64,000 bases of DNA from Gnetum montanum (Eukaryota; Streptophyta; Gnetopsida; Gnetales; Gnetaceae). Below are positions 33,712 to 45,466 of this stretch, piece after piece; within the stretch, counting starts at the first letter, position 1, and every line of letters starts with the position of its first letter. The stretch covers positions 157,831 to 221,830 of the forward strand of contig MNCI01038244.1 of assembly GCA_015680685.1 (NCBI GenBank), read 5' to 3'. The notes under the pieces are model-generated. The model searched no databases, had not been told where the DNA came from, and saw only the letters and a program-made list of their open reading frames with translations. A program made the position numbers and the translations under genes.

Positions 33712-35282
33712 TGAAACACTGTAGAAATTGTGAATCGGCCTCAGGCGAAGATTCACGATTTGGGCGGAATTTTGCGATGGCAATCTAGAAGGCAGAATAA
33801 AGCAAAGAGGCGCGCAGCATCCAGTCTCCGAGTTTCTCACAGATTTTTAACCTTACTTTGTTTTCTCTCTTTACGCTACATTACGCAACATAGCGTAGTG
33901 CCACTCAGCGTAACTCTGTTTAGCGTAGCCCGATATCAGAATGCAACTTACTTCAGCAGTTTTGACGAAGTTTAAAGTTCAAAACTTATCGCATACTCGG
34001 CTAAGTCTTTTGCTCAGGGCCGAGTTTACACTCCGTTATGCAGAGCAGTGTAATGAGCTTCAAAGAAGACAAAGTCAGAATACAAGGAAGAGCTGCAGTT
34101 TGATTTCTTTTCTTTGCAGATTGGGCGCTTTACGCTTATTACGCTACGTAGCATGGACAAGCATAATTTGTTGTAAAGTTGACCATTTTTTACACTCTGT
34201 TACGCTTTGCAGTGTAAATAAGCATAAAACAGCTAGCATCAACTACTCTCATGCTCTATTACACTCTACCACGCGACGCAGCGTAAACAAGTGTAATACA
34301 ATCTAAATCCGGCTAAAGCAGTTACATATCTGCTATTCACACGCACAATACGCTGATGAGCATATTGTGCATAATCGTGAAACAGCTTTGGCAAAAGTGC
34401 TGACAGCATACGTTGCCCCTTCTCCAGGAAATGTGACGTGACATGGCTAGTTTCAATATAAAGTTTACCAGGTCAATGGTATTTTGAAAGTTCGGGACAT
34501 GTGTCATCAGGGCCATGCTTTCTCCGCATGTTGTCGAACTTATAAATACTCCAATTGACGAGGAAACAAGGGGCTCCCCCCGCATCTTTTAACTTTTGGC
34601 AGCTTCACTTTTAGCAGAGACAGAAGACATTTCACTTGAGCATTAACAGCAGGAGCAATCAGTCCTTTGGCAAAAACACAGCTCTCTCCATTGGCGATCA
34701 TTGATAGTTCTGAGCAAAGACTACCCAAGGAAAAAGGAGCAGATCAGAGATCGAAAGATCACCTGGTGCAGTTTGCAAATTTTATTGGTCAAAAACAGTT
34801 GATCGATAGACCTCAGAGCTTGACCTTCCTTACATCCCATCTCTGGCCTACGAGGTAGATCGAACTCCATTTTGTACTCCTTGTTGAACAGTTTTCTTGT
34901 TATTTTGTGTATGCTTCGCACAAGATAAGCGAAGCTTTTCTATTGGAAATTTGTATGCAATATACCCATTTTTCGGGTCAAAGTACAGATCTTGGAATTA
35001 CGCATCTTTCTTAAATTCGATTTCTCTTGTCATGTTGACATTGTTGTTATCCACATTATTTTCTTCTCCTTTGGTGATTCACCGAATCAGATTGTTCCAC
35101 GAAATATCTACAATATTCGTCGATTTACTGATTGAGTAAGTCCCTGTCTGATCGACAAGACCGTTCAGGGCACTGCGGATTCGTTTTCTCCAACACGGCC
35201 CTCACACGGATCCATGGTTAAGACTGTGTACATGGATTTTTTGTTTGGTATTTTCTAGCTACCGACATTTTCCGTCGTTACA
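33712..35282 (+). mobile_element. 3' LTR of element E
   Basis: It has the same length as the 5' LTR, the TATA box is at 34541, and it ends CGTTACA followed by the duplication ACCAT. It keeps several motif copies that have decayed in the 5' LTR and has lost others, for example TTTACACTCTG (34190) against TTTACGCTCTG (18571). Confidence 0.93.
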
Positions 35283-37894
35283 ACCATAGCTATCATTGTG
35301 GAGACCTTGCTACCCCATTCTACTAGCCTTGTTGTCAAGTTCATGATTGATGACCTTGACACTTGTATGGAGGGTGACCATCATGATGACATGGATACTC
35401 TAGGCACACATAAGTTATCCAAATTTTGGATATGCTTGAGTTTATTCAGCACAATGCCAACAATATGTTGATGATAGGTCACCATGTTCATACTTTATTC
35501 TAAAATCCTCTTGGCACTTTCTACTATTTAGAGGGTTAAGTGTAATTCTAAGTTTTTTGGTTCATCTTTTATTTTCACTAGGAAACTTCGATTTAACAAC
35601 TTTTGTTTAGTTTACATACAACAGGTATAGGATGGATGACCAAGGATTAATCAAGAGTGATCAAATCTTATCCTTGGCCCACATAGCACTGGAGGTTTTT
35701 GCAAAAAGTCAAGTAGTAAGGCTCATGGTGTTAAAATAGCTAAAGGATAACTTTAGCAAGTATTCCTCATGCTACTCTTAGGCCTATCATAAGTGCTTGG
35801 CTAACAGGATGACTCATAGTTGATGGGATCTCCTAGGTTTGGGCATACATGCATGTATTAGGATTCCCATGTTGCCTACATGAGGTAAGCAAAGTTTAGA
35901 ATTTTTATTTTTTTATTTTTTTCTTTACTTAATTATTTTTTATACAATGTCAAAGTTTTTTTAGTTGCATAATTGTTTGGTTATCTAGGCTCTAATAGTT
36001 CAACTAGTTTCATCAATGTGGCTACAAGTTTTATTTGAACTTGTTATGGTTGTGATTCCTTGGTTTGGTATGATGTGTGTATGCCAAAGTTACTAGGCTA
36101 TTTTCATTATGTTGTAGGAGCTATACCAAAATTGATTATTGCTATGATCACTTCAAGATTTGTGGAGGAAACACTTATTCTCAAGTGGGATGAGGTAGAT
36201 TTAGTGTAGCATTGGTTGGCTAGCCAAGCACCTAGAGACATCTAGATAAGGGTTTCTAGTGTAGGTTTGCTTAATTTATTTATGGTCCCTAGCCCAACCA
36301 TACTTAACCCAGAGATGGTGAATGTAACTGACTCCTTTGATAAATGAATTAAGAAATTCATCACCCATGTTCATGATGCACCTATCACTTTGGCCATTAA
36401 CAAAACTATCTTTAGTGACCTCTTGGCATCCCTTGTGAGGGCATAAAGGCTGCCAAAAAATAGGGAAAGACGTGGATCATAGAAAGAAGGTAGAAGAATG
36501 GCTTAAACACTCATCATGGTCATGCTAGATTGTCTCTAGACTAGTGTTAGGTCATAGAGGCTAACGAGATGTATCCATTACTCTATTCCAAGGTAGTCCC
36601 TACATTGTCATCATAGAAGAAGAACTTGGGCATTTCACAAGCTTGAACCATGAAGAAGATCCTCACTGATGATGCCTAATTTAACTAGGCTACTCACTTT
36701 ATTTCGAGGCTATGAGAGGAGATCTTGAAACTCTGAAACAACCTTGAGATAATTACATATGTATTTTACATTTTTTGTGAGATCATGGAGTTCCTACTGG
36801 TGAATAAGAATGTAAGATAGATAAGTCATAATCCACCCAATTCTCTAAACCTTGGGTAAAACACATTATTCTAACGATGTAGGTTCAAAACCCACTAGTG
36901 GAAGATGTTAGGAAATCACTGTCTATTACCACTAAGAAGTTTAGTGATATGCATCATCCTTTCTCTAACAGCTTGGGGGTTGAACCCCAAGTTGCCCATG
37001 GAAATACTATGAAGGCCAAGGAACTACGTTCAGAGGCTGATAGTGTAGCTAGAGCAAAGTTGAAGAGGCTTATGATGAAGGAGATAACACTAGTTGTTGA
37101 GTAGCTAGCATAGAAGAAACTCTTCATAAAACTTGGCCAGGCACATCTTGTGGCTACAGGTATGCTCTATTTACATTCTTTGTTTAGGTTATTTTGCATC
37201 TATGTTTTATGTTACATGGTAATGTTATCATTTTATTCTAGAAAAAATATGCTAACTTGTTCTATGTTTTATCTTCACTATTCATGTATGTAAGCAACAA
37301 GAATGGTAGCCCAAGCAATGGTAGTAGATGCTGAACAAAAATGCCTAGAGGAGGAGGTTCTACAATGGCATGAGAATGAGGGGTTGTCCACATTGGATGT
37401 TTTGATGCCATATTTGAAAATTTATAGTTAGGTGAATCTCTCGTTATTATCCTGGATGATCTTCTTGGTACTTATGAACTTTGTTGTACATGGTGTATGT
37501 TGTGTTTTCATGTTGGAATTTGATTTTGATCCTTAATTGATGGTTATACTCATTATAGTGCCTAAACCCTACCAAGAAGCATCTGCCTCTATCTTTTGAA
37601 TGAAATCATAAGTGGAAGTTTCTAACAAAATCAAGTTTATGCATGACATGGTTGAAGACATGATTGATTAGTTACAACAAATTACTCTTGATGTTGGTAA
37701 GAACTCTAGCATACTTTGCCTAATTTATTTTGTTATTTATGTGTTTTGTCATTTTTTGGTTTTATGGTCTTTTAATTTTTATGGTCTTAAGGTTTTAGTT
37801 GTTTAAATTATTTTTGGTTATTTTTTGTTATTTACTATTTTTATGTGTTTATCTTGTTATATTATTTGCAGTGTTTAAGGCTAGATGGGATTTC

Positions 37895-39160
37895 AAATGC
37901 ATTCGTTGAGCTTGATGAGTTTCCTATTGGCACATTTTTACGATTTCATGGAACAGGTGGACTTATTTGCAAATGGTGAGGTATAGAATCCTAATGAACT
38001 GAAATTGTTCAAGGAGGATTATGTTCTTTCTTGTAAAGAATTCTGCAACAGTTAATTAACCATGAAGTTGGAATAGAAATGAAAATGTTGCTGAATTGAA
38101 TGTTTTGAAAATCAAGGGATAATGACATTGCAATTGGGAATGTTGGCATGAGGGTTTATCTAGAGTCAAAAGAAAATGGTGTATCAATTGTAGATATCTC
38201 TCTAGCTTATGATAGAGTAGCTCTAGTTACTTTTTCTATAATAAAGTACAGAGAAGATGAATATGGAATTGGCCTTAATATAACTGGGATTACATTCGAG
38301 GTGCCACAAATTAAAATGTGAGAGTACAACTCCACTTATGCATTCGGTTGTATATGCATACATATATTTATATATCAACCCATGCATCAAATCCATGGTT
38401 ATTATCTCTACTACTATGATATAAATAACAATAAAATATAATATTGATTTAAAAAGGGAATTTATGCAACAATTGTCCAAGTCCTATGAGAATTGAACAC
38501 TTGTCAATTGAAATGGTGGTTATANNNNNNNNNNNNNNNNNNNNNNNNNNNNNNNNNNNNNNNNNNNNNNNNNNNNNNNNNNNNNNNNNNNNNNNNNNNN
38601 NNNNNNNNNNNNNNNNNNNNNNNNNNNNNNNNNNNNNNNNNNNNNNNNNNNNNNNNNNNNNNNNNNNNNNNNNNNNNNNNNNNNNNNNNNNNNNNNNNNN
38701 NNNNNNNNNNNNNNNNNNNNNNNNNNNNNNNNNNNNNNNNNNNNNNNNNNNNNNNNNNNNNNNNNNNNNNNNNNNNNNNNNNNNNNNNNNNNNNNNNNNN
38801 NNNNNNNNNNNNNNNNNNNNNNNNNNNNNNNNNNNNNNNNNNNNNNNNNNNNNNNNNNNNNNNNNNNNNNNNNNNNNNNNNNNNNNNNNNNNNNNNNNNN
38901 NNNNNNNNNNNNNNNNNNNNNNNNNNNNNAACTCACAGTACTTGGCAAAGTTGGCTGAATCTCTTTAAAGTAAGTCATTTGTAGTTCACGCAACGCAATC
39001 GTTACATTTCTCACAACCACACGCCGCAACAACACACACACATACTCACATTAACTACTGAGTTTATTTGGAGGTATCTGGGCCTTGGTGTTGCTAGAGA
39101 CTAGCAGGCACCTAAATCCTGTTCAAGGACACTCGTTGGCGGTCGTGTCCCAAACAGTCG
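37895..39160. other. Unassigned insertion in exon 7 of the element B antisense gene
   Basis: Exon 7 starts at 37872 with GTGTTTAAGGCTAGATGGGA and its match to A and E resumes near 39165. The 1.27 kb between includes a 405-N gap (38525-38929). Left of the gap one plus frame reads GNVGMRVYLESKENGVSIVD, then ISLAYDRVALVTF, which looks protein-like but is not recognised. The right side is more GC-rich (39000-39160). No terminal repeats were visible, so its type is unknown. Borders are approximate. Confidence 0.45.
38525..38929. other. Assembly gap (405 N)
   Basis: A run of Ns inside the unassigned insertion in element B. Frames crossing it have no value. Confidence 0.99.
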
Positions 39161-40136
39161 CCAACATTGCCCTAACTATTGCCTAAGGTGGAGAATGTTC
39201 CACGAAGGTTATATGAGAGTGCCACCGAGTATGTGATCTCATGTGCTAGGACTTCATGGAAGTGTCAATGTTTCAATGAATTCCTATGGGAAAGAGTTGT
39301 AGCATTGGACAAGGAAACCAAGTGGTAGGTGAAGGAGATCAGAGACCTTAGGGACTACCAGGGGTTTGTAGAAGCTAAGCTGGCTAATAGAGACTTCTTA
39401 CAAACTAAGAAAATTAAATGATCATGTTATTAGAGTGCTATCCATGGTAAAGTTTCTCTAGCTAGGAGCAACACTAAACAAAAGTTATAGATGGACCTCC
39501 TGGTGTGAAAGGTTAGAAAGTATTAGGACTATTGTGCTTGGGTCCTTGAGTGGGGCTGAGCACAAAAGTACCACAAGAAGAAGTACAAGGCTAAACAGGA
39601 GAGTTACTTGAAGTGGCTATAGGAGGAGTCCATTGTGAAGCACAAGTTGGAGATGTTCATAAAGGGAATCAATGTAGAGGATGCCTTCATGTTGTTTGAA
39701 GGTTCTCTAGTTGTTTCTAATTTTCCCACTCCTCATATCACCACCACTTTAGGGGAGGCAACTACTACTACACATTCATGGGAGCCACCCTCATGGACCA
39801 ATCTTGAGGAGAGGAACATCTTGAAAGGTGTTAACTTTGGGAAAGTAGATTGGGCCAACATGACTGAAGATCAAATTTTCCATCATCTAGAGGCTAGTCT
39901 TTGGAACTTCCCTATAAAAGATGTTGCACCCAAATCTTCTGAGGTTTTTTTATTTTTAATTAATTTATTTACTTTAGTATATTTTAATTTAGTTTTATTT
40001 GTAGCTTAGTTTCTAGTTATGTTGATTACTAATCAAACCCTTCTTATTGTGATTGGTATAGACATCAGGTGATAGTAGTGGCCCTAGTGGTGGTAACATT
40101 GATTATGCTTCACCTCCTCCTATAGTTGTACCTTAG

Positions 40137-40640
40137 TCCTACTAGTTTGATCATGCTTTTAGCTATTCTTGTTCTTTTGGATATGGTGTTATGGCTATTT
40201 CTAGCCATTGGTTGTTGTTAGATTGTTTATTTTGACTTATTTTATTACTACATAGTGTAGTCATGGCTATTAGACTCAGTTGATTTTACATGTCATTGTT
40301 GATTGAACTTTTATCACACTATGTGACTATGGTTGTGGGTTATGGACATTTTTATTACAATTATTATTTTAAGTTTTGCCTATATGTTGTAGCATTTTTA
40401 GTTTTATGCATTTTTTGTGTTCTACATTTTGTTCATGTTATGAAGGTACATTGGTTAAAACACATAGTTATAAGGTAATAATTGTTAATGTAGTATGTAA
40501 ACTAACTAGGAAAAGAAATGTAAAATAAGGTATAATGACTATAAAGAAGAAATAGGTTACAAAGGTATTGCCAATTTAAGGCCTTGATAGGCCATCATTT
40601 TGCTAGTTTTAGGCCTTAGTGGGCCATTGTAAAATATTTA
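40137..40640. other. 3' UTR of element B antisense gene and its minisatellite
   Basis: AT-rich sequence with the conserved motif CATAGTGTAGTCATGGCTA at 40251-40270. Two to three units of the type GCTAGTTTTAGGCCTTAGTGG occur at about 40565-40640, collinear with the arrays in A, C and E. Otherwise I see nothing. Confidence 0.5.
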
Positions 40641-40949
40641 TAAGTTTTTAGTTTTAAAATTTTTTATGGAATTTCTTTAGTTTTTAAAATTTTTATGGAA
40701 TTTTATGTTTTGGAAAAGGTAATGCATAAAAGAAAAATAAAAATCATAAATAAGCATAAGTTGTAAACTACATGCTAAATGAATATAAAAATAGGATATA
40801 GAAAAATCATGCAATTAAACAAGGTTAAAAACTAGGCTAAGAAAATAAAAGAAAAAGATTATATTGTTATCTGCATAGGGCAAGAATGTAGGAAACATAT
40901 GTCAATTGTGCAAGTATTTCCTAATCTTTGAAAGATTAGGAAAGGTGTA

Positions 40950-43900
40950 TCATCTCTGTTGCAAAAACTTGTACTTTCTATTTCTTTCACTAATCACGTT
41001 AAATGAGAGCTCTCCCCATGATGCATTCATGGTTTGATTGTCATCAATTTCAACCTCATCTACTCTATTGTGCTTCTTGACTTCGTTCTTAATAGTAGGA
41101 ATTTCCTCTTGAAACTTCACTTTGGACCCTTTCTCTATGTCAAAATTGTTGACCACCAAGGGGATTGCACTATTTTCATGAATAATTATTTCAACTTCCT
41201 CATAAGGCAGGTGAATTTCTTAGTGGATCAATGAAGAAACAACTCATAATTTACGTAGCCAAGGCCTCCCCAGGATGAGATTAAACCCTAGTATCTCTTC
41301 CACTACCAAGAAGTTGGCAATTGTGGGGTATTATTTCCCCATTACAAAGTCCAAAAAAATGTATCCTTTTATGACAACTTGTGATTCATTAAAGGATTTT
41401 AGAGTGAAAATAGAAGCATTTTTCATGTGTTTCACTAGGCCTAACTATTTGATGATAGTATAATGTTATTGGCTGCTCCATTGTAAACATGCACCATGTG
41501 CACCTTGTATTGCCCGATCCTTATTGTTATGAAGAGAGGAGCCCTTGTTGTCTCACCATCTTGGGGATTGGTTTTGACTTCATTGTCATGGAATACTAGT
41601 ATGGTTGACTTTGTTTCTTTAATAGATGAGGATGGTACCATCATTACATGGATGAACTCTTCATTGGTGGGCATGTCCTCACTAATGGAAATTGAAGTCA
41701 ACATCTTTAATAAGGCTTCATGGTGTGCAACAAAAGTCATTACTAGGTCGTATAGACAAAGAGAAATGTTCTTCTATTTCAAAGATTGTTTGACCTATTC
41801 CATGGAATTGAGGAAGTCTTTATCATTAGCCATTGATTTCTCATTCTTATTAACTTTGACCACCTCCATTCATCCCAAGATGCAAAATTTATGTTTCATG
41901 GTTTATGTTTTGGCCTTTTTCCCTTTCTCTTATGGCTTGGGATCCTCCCTTGATTGACTATGAAGTAGCTTGAGCATTGGAGCTCATAGGAATGGATGAC
42001 ATGGGGGTGAGCTTCGGTAGGCACACTTCCTTCCATGCCTTAGTTTTCTTGTTGCCTTTGGTTTTGGATTTTGATGTAGACTTCTTGCATTGTTTGGTTG
42101 ATGACTTCTTGTTATTTGGCTACAAGGAAGTTGTTGCATTGGCCACCATAAGAGGATGTTTTCTGATTGTAGTTTTGGTTGCAATGGGAGGGAACACTCT
42201 AATGATGAAAGGTTTTTAGGAGGTGTTGATGTTGGTATCCTTATAGCAAATGGAGTTCTTAAACTAGATGAAGTTGAAGGACCCCTTCATTGTGAGGAGA
42301 TACCTAAATCATAAATGACTCCCATGTAGGTCTTGAGTTGTTGCTTATGTTGAATGCTTCTATTGTATATGGGCTATTATTTTCATTGAATAGGTCTTTT
42401 TAAACCTACATTGACTAGTTTTGTAGCCTAACTAGGTTGGAGGCATTGAGCACTAGCTCTCCATTATCTATCGTCTTTTGCATGTAATCCTTCAAGGCTA
42501 AGAAAAAGGTGGTATCATGACCAAGCAATTGATGATAGTGACAGAAATGATCAAGTTTTAAATACTTAGGTACAGGAAAGTTATCCTTAGTTGTAAGAGT
42601 GGGATCCTTTGCAATTTCACATAATCAATCATGCCTCTTACAGGCATTCTGGTCATCTGCTTATATTGGATTTGGCCACTGTTAAGTAACTAGTCAAGGA
42701 GTTTAGACAATTTTAGGAGCAATATGGAATACCTTAACTGATCTTTCATCTCATAGTTAGGCCTTACGTTACTTAATGTAGACATCCTTGATGTCAAAGG
42801 TTGGTTGGTTACAACAGGGGCCTTGGGTTGGCTTGTTCTTAGCTCCTGTGTGATTTTATTATCTTTGGCCACAATGGCCATGGCTACATGGTTTTATCTC
42901 CCCTTCTCCTTATCCTTCCACATGTGTCGATTTTTATACACCATCTAGTCGGGGTCATGGATTGCCTCAGTAGCATCCTTTATGTTATTAGTCTACAAGA
43001 AAGCTTGACTAAGGGACCATGTGTCTAAGTAATACATCTTGGACTTAATGAAGTCATTAACTATTACCTTGAATATGACCAAAAGGTATATCTTGGCTAT
43101 GCATTCAAGAATCTCATTGAGAAAAACATTTCATCATTGTATGATGACCTTCTACACAAGCTCAAGGGGCCATGCTTAGCCTTCATTAATTGGTCAAGAG
43201 TCATATCAGGTTTTAAGTTATACTTGAAATGGTTAATGAATTGCAATATTAAGTCCTCTAGTGAGGTAATTGATCCTCTTGGTAATGCATGGTATTGGTT
43301 CAAGGCTTTCCTAGTAAGGAACATAGGGAAAATTTACATTATGGTGTGTGGCCAAACTTGTAGCAACAAGCACTCAAAATGGAAGGTGATAAGATGAGTG
43401 TTAAGGTCATCCTCACCATTGTACTTTATGAAATGTGGTATAGGAATGCTTGGAAAAGGAGTTATTTGTAGGATAGCTGGACTAATTAGATCATCCTAAT
43501 AAAAGTTCATTATCTTGGCTATCTACATAGTTGAGGCCTTGAGCTCTCATAACTCTTTCATAAGATCCTAGATCATTTGGAAGGCTTGATCCAAGCCTTG
43601 AGGCATCCTAGTGGGTTGTGACATTTGTACATACGATTGTGATGTAACTTGGAAGGCTTTTGACCTCGTGATAGGCAATGGTAGATATGGAAAAGGTTGA
43701 GTTATCATTATCATAGGGGGGATAAATAATGAAAATAAGGTTTGTGCTAGTATTTGGGGGACAAAAAGGGAAAATGATGTATGAAATACTTGGGTCACCT
43801 AGGATCCCATTGTAGGGCCCACAAGAATGAAAAATGGATGAGCCATGATGAATACCATGGGTGATGGACATGTAGATCAAGGCTACGTGGCAAAAGACAT

Positions 43901-44521
43901 GGAGGAGAAAATGGAAATGAATTGAGAAAATGGGTTATTCCTAGTGGATGGCTATGATGGGTGTTGACCCAAACATAGTAGGGAAAGTAGGAGGAAAAGA
44001 GGGTTGAGGAACCTACCCCACGGAAGAGGCAAGAGATACTAAACTAGGTGTGGTAGCTTAGGAAGCTGATTCATGAAAAAAAGGCTCCCTATGAAGTTGT
44101 TAGGCTTAAGATCAACCTCAAATTCATCATGCTCTTCATGATGATTCTTTGAGCTATCCTCCTCACATTTTTCATCTATCTCAATCATTTGGGATAATAT
44201 GTATGTATGGATGTTATTCAGTCGTACTTTAATATAGGGGGAAGGAATGTACTCCTTCCTATTTTAGTGGATCAACTCAAACTCACATTTGGATTTGGCT
44301 TCCACACATGGAATGAGTAGGCTAGCTTGGATTTTGGTGTAAATGAAGTTGTAGCATTCTTTATGTATTATGGAAAAATCTAGGCTTTGACATCTTTGTC
44401 TAAGTGCTTGTCTACACTCAGCCATAACTAGGTCTTTTCAATCATATACCTGCACGATGTCTTAGTTGTGGGCCATATCAGTCATGTTAATGGATAGTAA
44501 AGTTGACTTCTTAAAAGACAT
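40950..44521 (-). pseudogene. gag-protease of element B, decayed
   Basis: The start is at 44521 (MSFKKSTLLSI), with CYNFIYTKIQASLLIPCVEA as gag N-terminus. The core at 43324-43150 reads LTRKALNQYHALPRGSITSL, then FKYNLKPDMTLDQLMKAK. The protease block at 41740-41441 reads MLTSISISEDMPTNEEFIHV and FITIRIGQYKVHMVHVYNGA, with the catalytic aspartate replaced by tyrosine (HVYNGA against HMDDGT in E). The post-protease tail lies at 41159-40950. It is broken by stops and frameshifts. Confidence 0.75.
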
Positions 44522-45442
44522 TGGTAAGGTATTTAATTAGATTTTTGGTTAAAAATTCCAAAAAATGGAATTGTCCACTAAATAAGTGGTCTTGGTTATA
44601 AAACTAGTAAAATTGCCACTACAAGTGTAGTGTGAATGGTTGCAGCAGTGTTATGCACTGCACTAGTAGAAATCTCAAAATTAATTAAAATCTAAAAATT
44701 TTGGGTTTTGAAGTGTAGGCTTATATGGAAACGTTTTTTTTTTTTTTTTGGAAATAACTAATGCGAAAATGGAAAAGGTAGTTTTTTCACTGGTTCTACC
44801 TCATCCAACATACACTGGTAAAACTATGCTAGTATTTGGGTTTTAGTTTCAAAATAAAGAGATACACTAGGTTTCTAGTAGGAAATATGTTGGTAGTAAA
44901 AAGAGTAAGATTTTTTCCTTGTTAAGAGATGTTGGTATATTTTCCCTTTATGGAAAACTATGCTGGGTATTGGTATGATAATAAAAAATATAGTAATTTA
45001 TCCAAAAATACACTAGGTATCTTGGGAAAATTACTCTAGCTTAGTGTAAACAAGTGTGTGGGTTTTGCTAAGAAAACATAAACCTATTTTAAAAAATGTG
45101 TTGGACCTTCAACAGAAACCCAACAAAAAATTTGTTATGGTTACAAGTGGATTATGGTTGTGAAAGATATGTTGGCCTTTGGAAAATCCAAGGCCAAGTT
45201 TTAACAATCAACTATTGTAGCTTTCCTAAGAAAATATGCTAGCCTCTTAAAGTCCAGCAACTACTGTGAATTTCATAGCAATACCCAAACTGACTACAAC
45301 AACTACGTTAGGTATTAGTTGCATAATGATGAATGGAAATGTTGGTTTCTTGTTAGGTTTCAATGTGGATTATAAAAGTTTAAATTTATGAAACTTGGCT
45401 TTGAAAACAGTAGATTGGATCATGTGAATAACTTGGGTGGAT
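44522..45442 (-). other. 5' leader of element B, motif array
   Basis: Non-coding. It holds TACACTGGT (44811), ACTATGCTAGT (44823), TACACTAGGT (44862 and 45005), CTATGCTGGGT (44950) and CTACGTTAGGT (45303), all derivable from one TACGCTRGGT ancestor by CpG decay or one change. A T18-type run sits at about 44732. Confidence 0.6.
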
Positions 45443-45460
45443 TCCCTTCTTCTAGTGCTA
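45443..45460 (-). other. Primer binding site of element B
   Basis: On the minus strand TAGCACTAGAAGAAGGGAAT follows the LTR end by a few bases and aligns with TGGCGCTAGAAGGAGGG of element E, with CpG decay. Confidence 0.6.
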
Positions 45461-45466
45461 GAAACT

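Larger units (their letters stand above)
18094..35282 (+). mobile_element. Element E, complete Tat-lineage Ty3/gypsy retrotransposon (17.2 kb)
   Basis: Two LTRs of exactly 1571 bp (18094-19664 and 33712-35282) are flanked by the perfect 5-bp duplication ACCAT (18089-18093 and 35283-35287). The 3' LTR ends in TG..CA form; the 5' LTR ends TTATA, one change from TTACA. Between them are PBS, gag, protease, minisatellite, antisense gene, RT, RNase H, archaeal-type RNase H, integrase, second minisatellite, UTR and PPT. The second RNase H (TNNVAEYEGLLRGL) marks the Tat lineage. The LTRs differ mostly by C/T and G/A transitions. All reading frames are broken, so E cannot move on its own. Confidence 0.93.
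35283..40136 (+). pseudogene. Antisense accessory gene of element B, 3' part
   Basis: Continues exon 2 from 35288 to about 35533. Then come exon 3 35625-35884 (YRMDDQGLIKSDQILSLA), exon 4 36118-37159 (GAIPKLIIAMITSRFVEETL, LAINKTIFSDLLASLV), exon 5 about 37290-37470, exon 6 37559-37696 (IKFMHDMVEDMID), exon 7 from 37872, broken by an insert and resuming near 39170 to 39943 (EYVISCARTSWK, KLEMFIKGINVEDAFMLFEG), and exon 8 40062-40136 (SGDSSGPSGGNIDYA..PPP, TAG). Stops occur in most exons. Borders match E and A, which supports one ancestral gene. Confidence 0.65.
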
